Below, in pieces: positions 9,507 to 19,874 of a DNA stretch of 36,347 nt. The notes under the pieces are model-generated. The model was not told the origin of the DNA. It worked only from the letters and a program-made list of their open reading frames with translations, and ran no database searches. The first letter of the stretch is position 1. Each line of letters opens with the position of its first letter. Source of the stretch: Thermoplasmata archaeon (GTDB taxonomy: Archaea > Thermoplasmatota > Thermoplasmata > Thermoplasmatales > Thermoplasmataceae); NCBI GenBank assembly GCA_021820245.1, contig JAKADT010000007.1, forward strand, positions 1 to 36,347, given 5' to 3'. The position numbers were made by a program, and so were the translations under genes.

Positions 9507-10178
9507 ATGTTCCTTAATTTCACAATCGAGGGGGATGAACTCGACAGAAGAATGGGTGGTGGCCTTTACGTTGGCCAGATTGTCACAATCATAGGTGGCA
9601 ATGGTGAGGGGAAGACCCTTCTCTCTCTCAGGTTGTCCTACGGTGTGATGAAACATGGAACAGAGATAGCATACATATCATCACAGTTTCCCATTCGGGA
9701 ATTCGTGTCTGAGGCCGAGGCACTTGGATATTCACTCTTCAACCCAATCCTTTCGGGACAGATATCATACATAACAACTGTATTCCTGCTGAGAAAAAGC
9801 AGAAGGTCTACAGTAGACGAGATGCTGAATAACGACGGCATAAAGGAGAAACAGATGGTTGTTGTGGATTCCTTCAAGAAGGATATGTTCAGGGACTTTG
9901 ACATATCGGATTTCTTCTCAAAGTTGAGGAAATTCTCTGAGGGAAGAGTGGTCATACTAACCGTAAACCCACAGGATTTCACAAATGAAGAGATGACCAT
10001 CATAAAACAGCTCTCCACAACCATAATAAACCTGACCTCCAGGGATCTGGCCGGAGAGAGAAAGCATACCATCGATCTGATGAAATACCCAATGGCTATG
10101 AAATCTTTCCAGCAGGCAATTCCATTCAGGATAGAACCGGGAAGAGGATTGATAGTGGAAATATCAAGCGTATCATGA
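9507..10178 (+). CDS. flaH: Archaellum ATP-binding protein FlaH (KaiC-like)
   Basis: Walker A GGNGEGKT, Walker B-like MVVVDSF, operon position. Confidence 0.93.
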   Translation: MFLNFTIEGDELDRRMGGGLYVGQIVTIIGGNGEGKTLLSLRLSYGVMKHGTEIAYISSQFPIREFVSEAEALGYSLFNPILSGQISYITTVFLLRKSRRSTVDEMLNNDGIKEKQMVVVDSFKKDMFRDFDISDFFSKLRKFSEGRVVILTVNPQDFTNEEMTIIKQLSTTIINLTSRDLAGERKHTIDLMKYPMAMKSFQQAIPFRIEPGRGLIVEISSVS

Positions 10179-10196
10179 TGAAAATGAGGTAATAAA

Positions 10197-11822
10197 ATGG
10201 CAGAAATGATAATATCTGACAGTCTGGAAGTGGCTCAGAGCCGCAATCCACACCTGAGGGCTTACCTGGACAGGTACAGATCCACAACGCAGAGAACTCC
10301 AACTTTTATGCCTGTGCCTGACAACTCACTCAGGGACATGGCGTCCATCGACGTCATCTATCCGGTAGGTGATCCAATATTCATTCACATAAATCTGGAT
10401 GAATTCGGTGAAAAAATTTACACTCCAATTGAACCTAATTTAACAGATGAGGAGGACCTGTTCATGGATGAGATTTTAAATCTAATACTGGCAGTTGCGG
10501 CTGACTATCCTCCTCCCGAGAATGATGAAGTTCTTGAGAACAATCTTGATGAGATATACAAAAAGAAAATTTCCATAGGTACAGCCAACAAGGTCAAGGG
10601 ATCCACTGCTACTGTGACACCTGACCTGAATGCAAGACTTCTTTACAACCTGAAGAAAAATGTACTTGGACTGGGTCCAATAGAACCGCTCATAAGGGAT
10701 TCTCACATAGAGGATATCAGCGGAATAGGGGCGTTTGATGTCTTTATAGTGCATAAGATTCTTGGAACCCTGAGAACAAGGATAAGTTTTGGAAACAACA
10801 ATAAACTTTCACTATACAGCAAAAGACTCAGTGAAAGAGTGGGGAGACCAGTTAGTGACAAGACGCCAATTGTTGATGCAACACTTCCTGACGGTTCAAG
10901 GCTTTCAATTGTTTACAGCAGCGATGTTTCGGCCAGGGGGCCAAGCTTCACAATAAGAAAATTCGCGGATATACCGATAAGCATGGTACAACTTGTGAAA
11001 TACAACACCATGTCTGCTGAGGAGGCAGCCTACCTGTGGCTGGCCCTTGAATACGGTCAGAGTATATTTGTATGCGGTGAAACAGCCAGCGGTAAGACCA
11101 CTGTGATCAATGCCATGGTTCCATTTATCAGGCCTGAATCCAAGATCTTCAGCGCGGAAGATACCCCTGAAGTAAGGGCACCACAACCTGCATGGCAGCA
11201 ACTCGTAACCAGGGAAAGGGGAGCTGAAGACAGCAGAGTCACACTTTATGATCTTCTCAGAACAGCCCTGAGGTCCAGACCCAATTACATAATCGTTGGG
11301 GAAATAAGAGGGGCCGAAGGGTCAATGGCATTTCAGGCCATGCAGACTGGACATCCTGTTCTCGCCACCTTTCATGCATCATCGGTAAAGAAGATGATAC
11401 AGAGGTTTACCGGTACTCCAATCAACATACCGGTAACGTTCATGGATAACCTGAACATAGCGCTGATACAGCAGGCAGTGTATGTCAATGGAAGGTTTCT
11501 CAGGCGTACAACAAGCATCAACGAGATTGAAGGTTATTTCGAAGAACTTGGGGGTGTTTCAACCAAGCAGGTTTTCCAGTGGGACCCATCGACCGATCAG
11601 CATGTCTTCAGGGGTTTGAACAACAGCTACATCCTTGAAAAGAGAATAGCCGCCACTGCAGGCATGAGAGATCCGAAAGCAATCTATGATGAGCTGTTCA
11701 AGAGGACAAGAATCATAGAGGGACTCATAAGAAAGAATGTCAACTCGTACTATGATGTGTTCAATGTCACAAAAACGTTCTATATAAAGGGAGAAGGCGC
11801 TGTATCGGCTCTCTACGGATGA
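10197..11822 (+). CDS. flaI: Archaellum motor ATPase FlaI
   Basis: 541 aa type II/IV secretion ATPase: Walker A CGETASGKTT, IIVGEIRGAEG, HPVLATFHASS. Confidence 0.97.
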   Translation: MAEMIISDSLEVAQSRNPHLRAYLDRYRSTTQRTPTFMPVPDNSLRDMASIDVIYPVGDPIFIHINLDEFGEKIYTPIEPNLTDEEDLFMDEILNLILAVAADYPPPENDEVLENNLDEIYKKKISIGTANKVKGSTATVTPDLNARLLYNLKKNVLGLGPIEPLIRDSHIEDISGIGAFDVFIVHKILGTLRTRISFGNNNKLSLYSKRLSERVGRPVSDKTPIVDATLPDGSRLSIVYSSDVSARGPSFTIRKFADIPISMVQLVKYNTMSAEEAAYLWLALEYGQSIFVCGETASGKTTVINAMVPFIRPESKIFSAEDTPEVRAPQPAWQQLVTRERGAEDSRVTLYDLLRTALRSRPNYIIVGEIRGAEGSMAFQAMQTGHPVLATFHASSVKKMIQRFTGTPINIPVTFMDNLNIALIQQAVYVNGRFLRRTTSINEIEGYFEELGGVSTKQVFQWDPSTDQHVFRGLNNSYILEKRIAATAGMRDPKAIYDELFKRTRIIEGLIRKNVNSYYDVFNVTKTFYIKGEGAVSALYG

Positions 11823-13483
11823 TCAATATGATGGATGCAAAGAGGCTTGGAAGATTTACAGGAATAGAGTTCGGAAAGAAGGATGTAGCCATAGTGCTCT
11901 TCGCGTCGGCTCTTTCCGGCATCTTCCTTATACTATACGGGGAGACAAAGAGCCTTGTTTTTCTCATTGTATCCGCCGTGAGTGCAGTGATGCTTCTAGG
12001 CATATTTCTCAGGCCTATTCTCGAAAGGGACAACAAGAAAAACAACATAAACTCAAATATACCGTTTTTCATAACCGCCTTTGCAACACTTTCCGTGAGC
12101 GCGGCAAACAGGATAGATATAATCGAACTTCTATCAAAAAAGGACAAGCTTGGGGCTGTCAGGGAGGATATGGCAAAACTGGTAAACCTTGTGAGAAACT
12201 GGAAAAGAGGGCTTTCGGAGGCTGCAATGTTTCTTTCCCAGAGGACGCCCAGTGAAGTTTTTGCCGACTTCCTTGCCAGATTTGGCCATGCAATCGACAG
12301 CGGGCAGGATTTCGAGGAGTTTGTGAGGGATGAAGCCGGTACCGTTATGAGTAATTTCGAGACCACATATATCTCAAGCCTGTACACCTTTGATCTCTAC
12401 AAGGATATGTACATTTCACTTTTGCTTGCCTTTGCCTTTCTCATAACGTTCATACTCATAATGCCCATACTCATACCAATAAACATAATAGCGGTCCTTT
12501 CCCTGAGCATGATAACCATCATTATGGGGGAAGCTCTGCTTGTGTATGGAATCAAGATGGTACTCCCAAATGATCCCATATGGCACGACACCGGAATCAA
12601 GACAGATCTTCAGCTGAAGATAAGAAAGATATTCATCATGGCAGGAGTCATTTCCATGGTCCTGCTCACAGCCCTCCTGACAACCGGACTTGCGCTTAAG
12701 ATACCTTTTTACTTTGATATTGCAATAATAATAACTCCATTTGCCTGGCCCGGCATAGTGGGGTCCAGGGAGGAGAAGAAAATCACGAAGAAAGATGACA
12801 TGTTCGGGAGCTTTATAAGGTCGCTTGCAGGATCGGCTTCTGCAAGGGGAAACATGGTCATTGAGGCACTTAAGTCAATTGTTCTTCATGATTTTGGGTC
12901 CCTGACCAGGGACATAAGGAATCTTTACAAAAGACTCACCTACAGGATCAGCAATACGGAAGCCTGGAAGAATTTCAGTGCAGAAACTGGTTCGCACCTA
13001 ATCGAGGTGTTCTCAGAATCATTTGTCGAAAGTATAGACCTAGGAGCTGATGCCGAGAAAGCCGGACTGGTTGTGGCCGATAACTTTGACAAGGTCATAA
13101 GACTCAGGAAGAGAAGGCATTCATCCGTGTCAAGCTATGTTGGGGTTATTTATGGAATCACGGGAGGGCTTGCCTTTTCCCTGGCCATATCTTACGGCGT
13201 CCTGGAGATCATAAGCAAGGTGTTTTCAAGCCTCGATGTATCCAGCCTCAACGACTTTGGCATATTTGTTGCCCAACCACCATCCGAACTGCTCATAATA
13301 GAGATGTTCATTGTTGCAATCCTGTTCCTGCATTCATTTGTTGCCGGCACTGCCCTGAAAATAGCTGATGGAGGGAGAGTGGCACATAGCCTTCACCATG
13401 CAGTCATAATGATCTGGATCGTCTCCATTGTTATTTACGGAACGCTCCAGGTGGTTGTTCTTATGCTTGGCGGAGGACTGTGA
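11819..13483 (+). CDS. flaJ: Archaellum membrane platform protein FlaJ
   Basis: 554 aa multi-TM T2SF-like protein; ATGA overlap with flaI. Confidence 0.95.
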   Translation: MINMMDAKRLGRFTGIEFGKKDVAIVLFASALSGIFLILYGETKSLVFLIVSAVSAVMLLGIFLRPILERDNKKNNINSNIPFFITAFATLSVSAANRIDIIELLSKKDKLGAVREDMAKLVNLVRNWKRGLSEAAMFLSQRTPSEVFADFLARFGHAIDSGQDFEEFVRDEAGTVMSNFETTYISSLYTFDLYKDMYISLLLAFAFLITFILIMPILIPINIIAVLSLSMITIIMGEALLVYGIKMVLPNDPIWHDTGIKTDLQLKIRKIFIMAGVISMVLLTALLTTGLALKIPFYFDIAIIITPFAWPGIVGSREEKKITKKDDMFGSFIRSLAGSASARGNMVIEALKSIVLHDFGSLTRDIRNLYKRLTYRISNTEAWKNFSAETGSHLIEVFSESFVESIDLGADAEKAGLVVADNFDKVIRLRKRRHSSVSSYVGVIYGITGGLAFSLAISYGVLEIISKVFSSLDVSSLNDFGIFVAQPPSELLIIEMFIVAILFLHSFVAGTALKIADGGRVAHSLHHAVIMIWIVSIVIYGTLQVVVLMLGGGL

Positions 13484-13559
13484 TCAGCAATTTTCTTTAT
13501 TTTTGACTGAACATTCGGGACTGGGAAAACTAAAATAGGCTTGGATCGATCCACCTTCA

Positions 13560-16500
13560 ATGGCTGAACTGCCTAAAACCAGAATCAATGGCAGGAAATT
13601 ACTTTCCATGATAGAGATGACCTCCGAAGCATCCATGGGAAAAGATTTCCAGGAATTGTCAGGTGAAATTGTATCCATTGTTTCCGATTTCCAGGATGAG
13701 TTTACACAGAAGGAACAGATGAAATATGATGAAAACGTATCTGCAATCCTGGTCAGAAGCAGGACCGAACTGAGTGAGAATCTCAGGAATAGGATCCTGG
13801 TTTCTCTTGGAAAGCTTTTTCCATCAAATAATTATGTGAAACTTTTCAGGGGAATAGAACTCATAAAAGGTGGGAAACCTGAAGAAGGACTGGTGGAAGT
13901 TGAGACCACTACCGGATGGGAACAGAATGAGGAATTTTTTGACGCTGTTTCCAGGTCTGATATTTCAGATGAAAAGATAGGTTACATTGTGGTTAAATCG
14001 GCTGAATCAGGAGGCGGAAATGCCAGTCTGTGGGACAGGTTCATGCGATCAGGCAGGCATAAGGACGACGTGGTATCTGTAATTGATGCACTCAACGTGA
14101 GCAACCACCTGAAAACACTTGAGAATTTCCTGACTGTTGTGATCCAGTACGATCCAGATCCATTGTACACGGTTAAGATGTGTCAGGTTCTCAATGCACT
14201 TGGAAAGAGAACCGAACTGATCGATTTACTTGGGGAAATGAACATTTTTTCGCTTGAAGATTCCTCCCAGATAAACACTGTATGCGATCTTATGTTACAG
14301 TCGGGGCTCTATGGAAAAGCTCTTGATCTGTGTAATCGAGGCCTTGAAATGTTCCAGGATGAACACCTCATAATGGTAAGGGCAGAATCACTGATTGGAA
14401 CTGGAAATTTGAACGGTGCCATAAAGGTATACCAGGATATGATGGAAAAATACCCTGACAATGTGGATTACAGGATAAGATGTGCCAGATTACAGTATGA
14501 AGCTGGAAAATATGCGGATTGCTCTGAAACGTTCAGGAAAGTACCGTATTCAAAGCTCGACGAGGGGGATTTTACAGCAATGATAAGGGCCAAGGCATCT
14601 ACATCTATGACAATTGAAGCGTTAACAGATGTTTCTGAAATGATGACCATTTACGGAAAAACCATTGAGAACTTACATATCAAGATGGACCTTGAAAAGT
14701 CCCTTGACATGGCCAGTGAATGCTATTACACTGCCGAAGAAATCCTGGAACTTGACCCTGATGACGAGTCAGCAAGGGAATTTTACAGAAATTATCTCTT
14801 CAGGAACCTGGAGTATGAAAAATTTTTGAAATTTATAAATGGTGATGAAAGGAACGCACTGATACCTGAGGTGATTGTCGCACTTGCAGGAACTGGAGAA
14901 TTTATGGATGCAGTGGGCCTGATGAAACTCAATCCACATTCTCTGGAATACCCGAAAGTATGGGACTCTATTTTTTTCAGTGCAAGGACCTCCGAACAGT
15001 TAAGGGCTCTTGAGAATTGCATCACTGGACTTGATACGCCCGGCAGTAGAAACATCGGAAAGATCATTGGTTTCATAAGAGGGAGATCAAATGCTGAAGA
15101 AAATGTTGACTGGGAGGATGTTTCAGATCTTGGATCGGTATCAATTGCATATATTGATATAATGTCACTTTTCAATTCCGGCAGGTTCAGTGAGATTGAA
15201 CAGTCACTTTCATTTCTACCGGAAAACAGGTTCAGCAGTTTGAGAAATATTATTGAGTATATGATACAGGTAAGAAGCGGTAAGCGTACCGGGGATATTG
15301 TGGATTCCTCAGATTTCATGTATCCTGCCACATGGATACTGATTCGCAATGGACTGTATGAAGACGCCTATTCGAAACTTACGAAGCTTGAAAATCCACA
15401 TCCTGACCCATTTTACATATATTATGAGAGCCTCATAATGGAAGGAAGAGGGGATTACACCGGATCTAGAAAAAATATACGTCGCGCGATTGAAGATCTT
15501 GAAAACTTTATGTTTATGGACCTTTCTGCAAGAATGTCACTGAGATGCGGAGACTTCAGGGATGTTATTTCTGTTTACGAGGAACTTTTCAGGTCTGGTG
15601 GGCAGGACTCAATAGATTTTCAGGCCATTTATAATATCCTGTCTGGTGCAAAAAGCCAGGAATTCACAATCAATTTTATTGACCTTTGTGACTATAACTC
15701 ATTCTCCAACAGATGGGTAAAAAGGTTGAAACGTGACATGCTTCTTGAGAGGAGCGAGTGGAAAACTGCCTATGATATTTCAAGAAATATAATTGTAGAG
15801 GGGGGACTGGAAGAATCTGATATAGCTTCCCACCTCTCCATAGTTGAGAAGATGGATCTTGAGCATGACAGGATATCTTTCCTGGAAGATGTACGGAGTG
15901 ATCTTGAGACCCCAAGAATAGATGTCATGATCGGTGACATATACTTCACAAACGGTCGGTATGAGAAGGCACTTCAATGTTACAGGGATGCCATAAGAAA
16001 CGGTATGGATCCCACGAAGATACATAATTATGCCGAAACCCTCATAAATACAGGAAATTACAATGAGGCTTCCGTTGCCATTTCCAATCTGAACTCTCCA
16101 CCTCTTCTTCTTGTGAAGCTTTACAGCGGAAAGAATGACATTGAGAATCTCCTGAAACTTCTGAATAACTTTACCATAAGGGACGAAAAAGATGAAGATG
16201 CCCTGATTTTTGTATGCAACAGTCACTGGAGAGACCCTGATGTGAGGAAAAAACTGAAAGACATCTATTCCAATGGTGGTTATCTTTTCCTTGGTAAGGC
16301 TATTGCTGAGAAACTGACACAGGATGGATCATATGATGAGGCAACGGACATACTGAGAAACATGTTCAAGAATTATCCTGAAGATGTCCAGGTGGCACGC
16401 ATGTATTCAGGGATGCTTATGAGGAGAGGAGACAGGTCTGAAGCAATAAGGTCACTGTCAAGAGGGTTGAAAAATTCTAAGTCAATGGAGGATGCCATGG

Positions 16501-17261
16501 AGTTCACAAATGAGCTTCTAAGGACCTATTACGATGACGGTGATTACAGGTCAGTGACTGATCTTTATGAGACCGATCCATCCCTTGTGGACAGGGACGG
16601 CCTGAAGATCATCATAAGGAGCTATATTGCTCTTGATAAATTTGATGACGCTGAGAGGGTAATGTCAAGACAGGCTAAGATGCTTGACCAGGGCCTTAAT
16701 GATGATCTTTATGTGGAGCTCCAGTCCAGGAAGAATTTCACGGAGCTCCTGACCTACATAAACAGGCTCTTGAAACTTGAATATAAGGCCGGAAGAGAAT
16801 TCAACGTAAATGAGGCTGTCTATAAGGCAGAGATACCTGTTGATAAAATGGCTGAAGTACTTGATTTCCTGCGGGCGGACAGATATTTTGGTGAACCAAA
16901 TCCCGATAAGTACGAACTTCTCTCCAGAGATGTGATCAAGAGAATTGTGAAAGATACCGGCGTGGAAAAGATAACTGATGTCCAGATTTTCATGATCTAC
17001 GGTAACCTTGACAGGAAAGATGCTGTTGTTGCAGTAAATATATATAATTACATAATGGAGAGGATAAGACGGGTAAATATCCCGAGAACTGAGGATGCTG
17101 AAATAATGAAAATGGTCAGAAAGGCGCTGAAGGATAATATTCCATCCGAACCTCTGCATTTGATGTATATGCTCGACATAGGGATAAGCACAGCAATGGA
17201 TGTCATTGCACTCATGGACTACATGGCTGGAATTAAGAATATGGAGAGGGAAGATAGGTGA
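13560..17261 (+). CDS. Large TPR-repeat protein (1233 aa)
   Basis: Many TPR-like helical pairs (LDLCNRGLEMFQDEHLIMVRAESLIGTGNLNGAIKVYQDMMEKYPDNVDYRIR; GDIYFTNGRYEKALQCYRDAIRNG). No obvious signal peptide. GTGA overlap with the next gene. Confidence 0.85.
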   Translation: MAELPKTRINGRKLLSMIEMTSEASMGKDFQELSGEIVSIVSDFQDEFTQKEQMKYDENVSAILVRSRTELSENLRNRILVSLGKLFPSNNYVKLFRGIELIKGGKPEEGLVEVETTTGWEQNEEFFDAVSRSDISDEKIGYIVVKSAESGGGNASLWDRFMRSGRHKDDVVSVIDALNVSNHLKTLENFLTVVIQYDPDPLYTVKMCQVLNALGKRTELIDLLGEMNIFSLEDSSQINTVCDLMLQSGLYGKALDLCNRGLEMFQDEHLIMVRAESLIGTGNLNGAIKVYQDMMEKYPDNVDYRIRCARLQYEAGKYADCSETFRKVPYSKLDEGDFTAMIRAKASTSMTIEALTDVSEMMTIYGKTIENLHIKMDLEKSLDMASECYYTAEEILELDPDDESAREFYRNYLFRNLEYEKFLKFINGDERNALIPEVIVALAGTGEFMDAVGLMKLNPHSLEYPKVWDSIFFSARTSEQLRALENCITGLDTPGSRNIGKIIGFIRGRSNAEENVDWEDVSDLGSVSIAYIDIMSLFNSGRFSEIEQSLSFLPENRFSSLRNIIEYMIQVRSGKRTGDIVDSSDFMYPATWILIRNGLYEDAYSKLTKLENPHPDPFYIYYESLIMEGRGDYTGSRKNIRRAIEDLENFMFMDLSARMSLRCGDFRDVISVYEELFRSGGQDSIDFQAIYNILSGAKSQEFTINFIDLCDYNSFSNRWVKRLKRDMLLERSEWKTAYDISRNIIVEGGLEESDIASHLSIVEKMDLEHDRISFLEDVRSDLETPRIDVMIGDIYFTNGRYEKALQCYRDAIRNGMDPTKIHNYAETLINTGNYNEASVAISNLNSPPLLLVKLYSGKNDIENLLKLLNNFTIRDEKDEDALIFVCNSHWRDPDVRKKLKDIYSNGGYLFLGKAIAEKLTQDGSYDEATDILRNMFKNYPEDVQVARMYSGMLMRRGDRSEAIRSLSRGLKNSKSMEDAMEFTNELLRTYYDDGDYRSVTDLYETDPSLVDRDGLKIIIRSYIALDKFDDAERVMSRQAKMLDQGLNDDLYVELQSRKNFTELLTYINRLLKLEYKAGREFNVNEAVYKAEIPVDKMAEVLDFLRADRYFGEPNPDKYELLSRDVIKRIVKDTGVEKITDVQIFMIYGNLDRKDAVVAVNIYNYIMERIRRVNIPRTEDAEIMKMVRKALKDNIPSEPLHLMYMLDIGISTAMDVIALMDYMAGIKNMEREDR

Positions 17262-17875
17262 ACCGGTTTTCAGGTGGATATTCAAGAGAAAGGGAGGATA
17301 TCGCAGTTGCATTCGTGATGCTCACCTTGAGCTTCTTCATAGCGATGATTTCAGACCGCGGGTACAGGGTTTCCGCACCTGAAGCGGCGCTGCTCATACT
17401 CATGAGCGCCCTTGCGGTTGCCACGGCTTTTTTTCTCCATGAAATGGCACACCGATATGTGGCAAGAAGCTATGGCGGAATAGCTTTTTTCAAGATATGG
17501 TCCTTTGGAATCATTTTTGCATTCATAACCTCATTCTTTGGGTTCATTTTTGCTGCTCCAGGAGCGGTCAACATTGGCGGGATATACAGAAAGGATCAAT
17601 TTGGTAAGTCAGCACTGGCGGGACCTCTCACAAATCTTGTGATGGGATCTATCCTTGTGTTTTCGGATCTGTTCATACCCATGGCACCTATTCTTCATAC
17701 CATCCTTGGTTTTGTTGGCGGTTTGAATCTCTATTTCGGGGTGTTCAACCTCCTTCCGATTCCACCACTTGACGGACAGAAGGTTATGGCCTGGAATATC
17801 AGAGTTTTTATTGTTGTTTTCGCAATAGCCGTAATCCTGAATATAATAAACTTCCTCACCATAGGATTTCTGTAA
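17258..17875 (+). CDS. Site-2 protease-like membrane metalloprotease (peptidase M50)
   Basis: 205 aa; HEMAH (HExxH) within a TM segment, NLLPIPPLDGQK zinc-ligand motif; GTG start overlapping the TPR stop. Confidence 0.9.
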   Translation: MNRFSGGYSREREDIAVAFVMLTLSFFIAMISDRGYRVSAPEAALLILMSALAVATAFFLHEMAHRYVARSYGGIAFFKIWSFGIIFAFITSFFGFIFAAPGAVNIGGIYRKDQFGKSALAGPLTNLVMGSILVFSDLFIPMAPILHTILGFVGGLNLYFGVFNLLPIPPLDGQKVMAWNIRVFIVVFAIAVILNIINFLTIGFL

Positions 17876-17893
17876 TGGATTAGTTCCTGTATA

Positions 17894-18277
17894 TCAGATC
17901 CCAATTCTCCTTAATGTTTCTGCACTATCAGGTTTCAGGAAGAATATTGTGTTCTCTCCAACCTCTATCTTATAAGGAATGGACATTTCCACGCAATTCT
18001 CCCTATCTCCATGGCACAGAACGATTTCTGAACTGTTTTTCATGTATTCCCAGAGACCCTTTGATGGCTTGAGTATGAGTCCAAGATATAATGGTGATTC
18101 TGATGCTATGAAGAGATCAGGGCTTTCAAGAACATGGTCCTTACCTTCACTTCCGAAAGGGATGAAAACACCTTTTTTTCCAACTACAGTTTTGATCATT
18201 TTTTCACGTGGTTCATAGTGCATAAGGATTATATATTTTTCACCAATGGCGGAACGGGTTAATCCATAGATATGCAA
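17894..18277 (-). CDS. Hypothetical protein
   Basis: 127 aa from a TTG start (18277); an internal ATG at 18223 is an alternative. No family recognised. Confidence 0.6.
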   Translation of the reverse strand: MHIYGLTRSAIGEKYIILMHYEPREKMIKTVVGKKGVFIPFGSEGKDHVLESPDLFIASESPLYLGLILKPSKGLWEYMKNSSEIVLCHGDRENCVEMSIPYKIEVGENTIFFLKPDSAETLRRIGI

Positions 18278-18302
18278 TAATCCATGTTAAGGTGTTAAAT
18301 AT

Positions 18303-18470
18303 ATGAGATACAAACAGAACTGCACGTCATGCGGTATCGGACTTGTCGAAATTGGTTATTCACTGTTTGACTGCCCCAACTGCGGGGAAGAGGTCATAGG
18401 CAGATGCAAGGAGTGCAGGGAGCACACAACCGACTATGAGTGCCCCAAGTGCAATTTTGTGGGACCTTAG
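18303..18470 (+). CDS. Small zinc-ribbon protein (HVO_2753-like, 55 aa)
   Basis: Below the ORF-track cutoff. [55 protein letters not shown]: four CxxC pairs, directly upstream of aEF1-beta. Confidence 0.85.
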   Translation: MRYKQNCTSCGIGLVEIGYSLFDCPNCGEEVIGRCKECREHTTDYECPKCNFVGP

Positions 18471-18479
18471 GTGTTGAAG

Positions 18480-18746
18480 ATGGGAGACGTGGCCGTTGTT
18501 TTCAAGATTCTTCCAGGTGATGCGGAAACAGACATGAATAAACTGCAGTCGGATGTGAGAAAAAATATAAAAGAGCTGTGCGAAATCAACAAAATTGAGA
18601 CACAGGAGATAGGGTTTGGACTTTCTGCTTTGAGGCTTGAAGTCATAGTTCCGGATGAGGAAGGAAAAATCACCAGAGTAGAGGATATACTTGGGAAAAT
18701 AGAGGGTGTAGGACAGGTTGATACAGAAGACGTAACCCTCGTTTGA
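18480..18746 (+). CDS. Translation elongation factor 1-beta (aEF-1B)
   Basis: MGDVAVVFKILPGDAETDMNKLQ...IGFGLSALRLEVIVPDEEG..EDILGKIEGVGQVDTEDVTLV. Start trimmed from 18471 to ATG 18480. Confidence 0.93.
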   Translation: MGDVAVVFKILPGDAETDMNKLQSDVRKNIKELCEINKIETQEIGFGLSALRLEVIVPDEEGKITRVEDILGKIEGVGQVDTEDVTLV

Positions 18747-18757
18747 ACTAAAGAAAT

Positions 18758-19837
18758 ATGAATTTTTTTCTCGTATCGCTGTATGTTTTAGGTGCGATCT
18801 CCGTTTTAATAGCACTTGGACTCACTTTCATTTCCTTGATTGGATATAAACAGGAAAAAACTGACGTTAAATTTCATGGAAACGCCCTTGTAATAGTGCC
18901 ATGCAGGGGACTTGACCTTACTCTCAGAGATAACATCGATTCCTTAAAGAGACAGAAATATGGGAACTACAGTCTTATGGCTGTTGTTGACCAAAGCGAT
19001 GACCCATCAGTGGATATATTGAAGTCACTGGATGTGGATTATCTTGTGGCTGATTTTCCCTGTTCTAAATGCAGTGGGAAAGTTCGAGCCATAGCTACAG
19101 CAATAACAAGATTTGGAGATTTCGATGCATACGTTATTGCTGATTCTGACATAATGGCCCGGGAAAACTGGCTGGAGAAACTTCTTGATCCACTTGGAGA
19201 CTTGAAGCATGGTGCTTCCACAACATTTCCATATTTCAATCCGGTTGGCGGTGTATGGGCAAGGATCAAACTGGTCTGGGGTTTTGTTGGGCTTGGAATG
19301 ATGGAATCGGGGATCACAAGGTTTGGATGGGGTGGTTCCCTGGCATTCAGGAAAGACATATTCCGTGATGGCGATTTTGAATTTTTCTGCGAGTTTATTT
19401 CCGATGATATTGCCATAACTAAAATATGCAAGAAGAATAAACTTGATATTGCCTATGTCCCGGAGGCCCAACCATTAATTAATTCATCAGATGACATGAG
19501 TACGTTCATGGAATGGGCCAACCGGCAGACAGCTCTTTCCATTTCATCTTCAGATAGCGTCTTTACCTATGGAATCATTTTCTATGGGCTCACGATTTTC
19601 CTTTTCCTGTGGGCTATTCTGGCCTCCATTTTCATATGGCATCTATTCCTCCTGCTGCTCATACCAACAGTTACAAACGGAATAAAATCTGCAAGAAGAA
19701 CCAGAAAAGGAAAGGTTTCAAGTACGCTTATAAGTATATTCATTCCCTTCCTGTATTTCTATAACCTGATTGCAGCGCACCACATGAAGCAGATTACCTG
19801 GAGAGGGAGGACTTATGATCTGCAGAAGTTCCACTGA
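18758..19837 (+). CDS. Membrane-associated family 2 glycosyltransferase
   Basis: 359 aa, N-terminal TM, VIVPCRG, DAYVIADSDIMARENWLEKLLDPL, C-terminal TM segments. Confidence 0.85.
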   Translation: MNFFLVSLYVLGAISVLIALGLTFISLIGYKQEKTDVKFHGNALVIVPCRGLDLTLRDNIDSLKRQKYGNYSLMAVVDQSDDPSVDILKSLDVDYLVADFPCSKCSGKVRAIATAITRFGDFDAYVIADSDIMARENWLEKLLDPLGDLKHGASTTFPYFNPVGGVWARIKLVWGFVGLGMMESGITRFGWGGSLAFRKDIFRDGDFEFFCEFISDDIAITKICKKNKLDIAYVPEAQPLINSSDDMSTFMEWANRQTALSISSSDSVFTYGIIFYGLTIFLFLWAILASIFIWHLFLLLLIPTVTNGIKSARRTRKGKVSSTLISIFIPFLYFYNLIAAHHMKQITWRGRTYDLQKFH

Positions 19838-19874
19838 TTTAGAGAGTTTATAATGTTGTTCATTATTTCTATCC

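Noticed and set aside
15780-17312. Minus-strand ORFs of 148 and 215 aa inside the TPR gene
   Set aside because: Antisense to a long continuous TPR ORF; sequence rich in residues typical of shadow frames.
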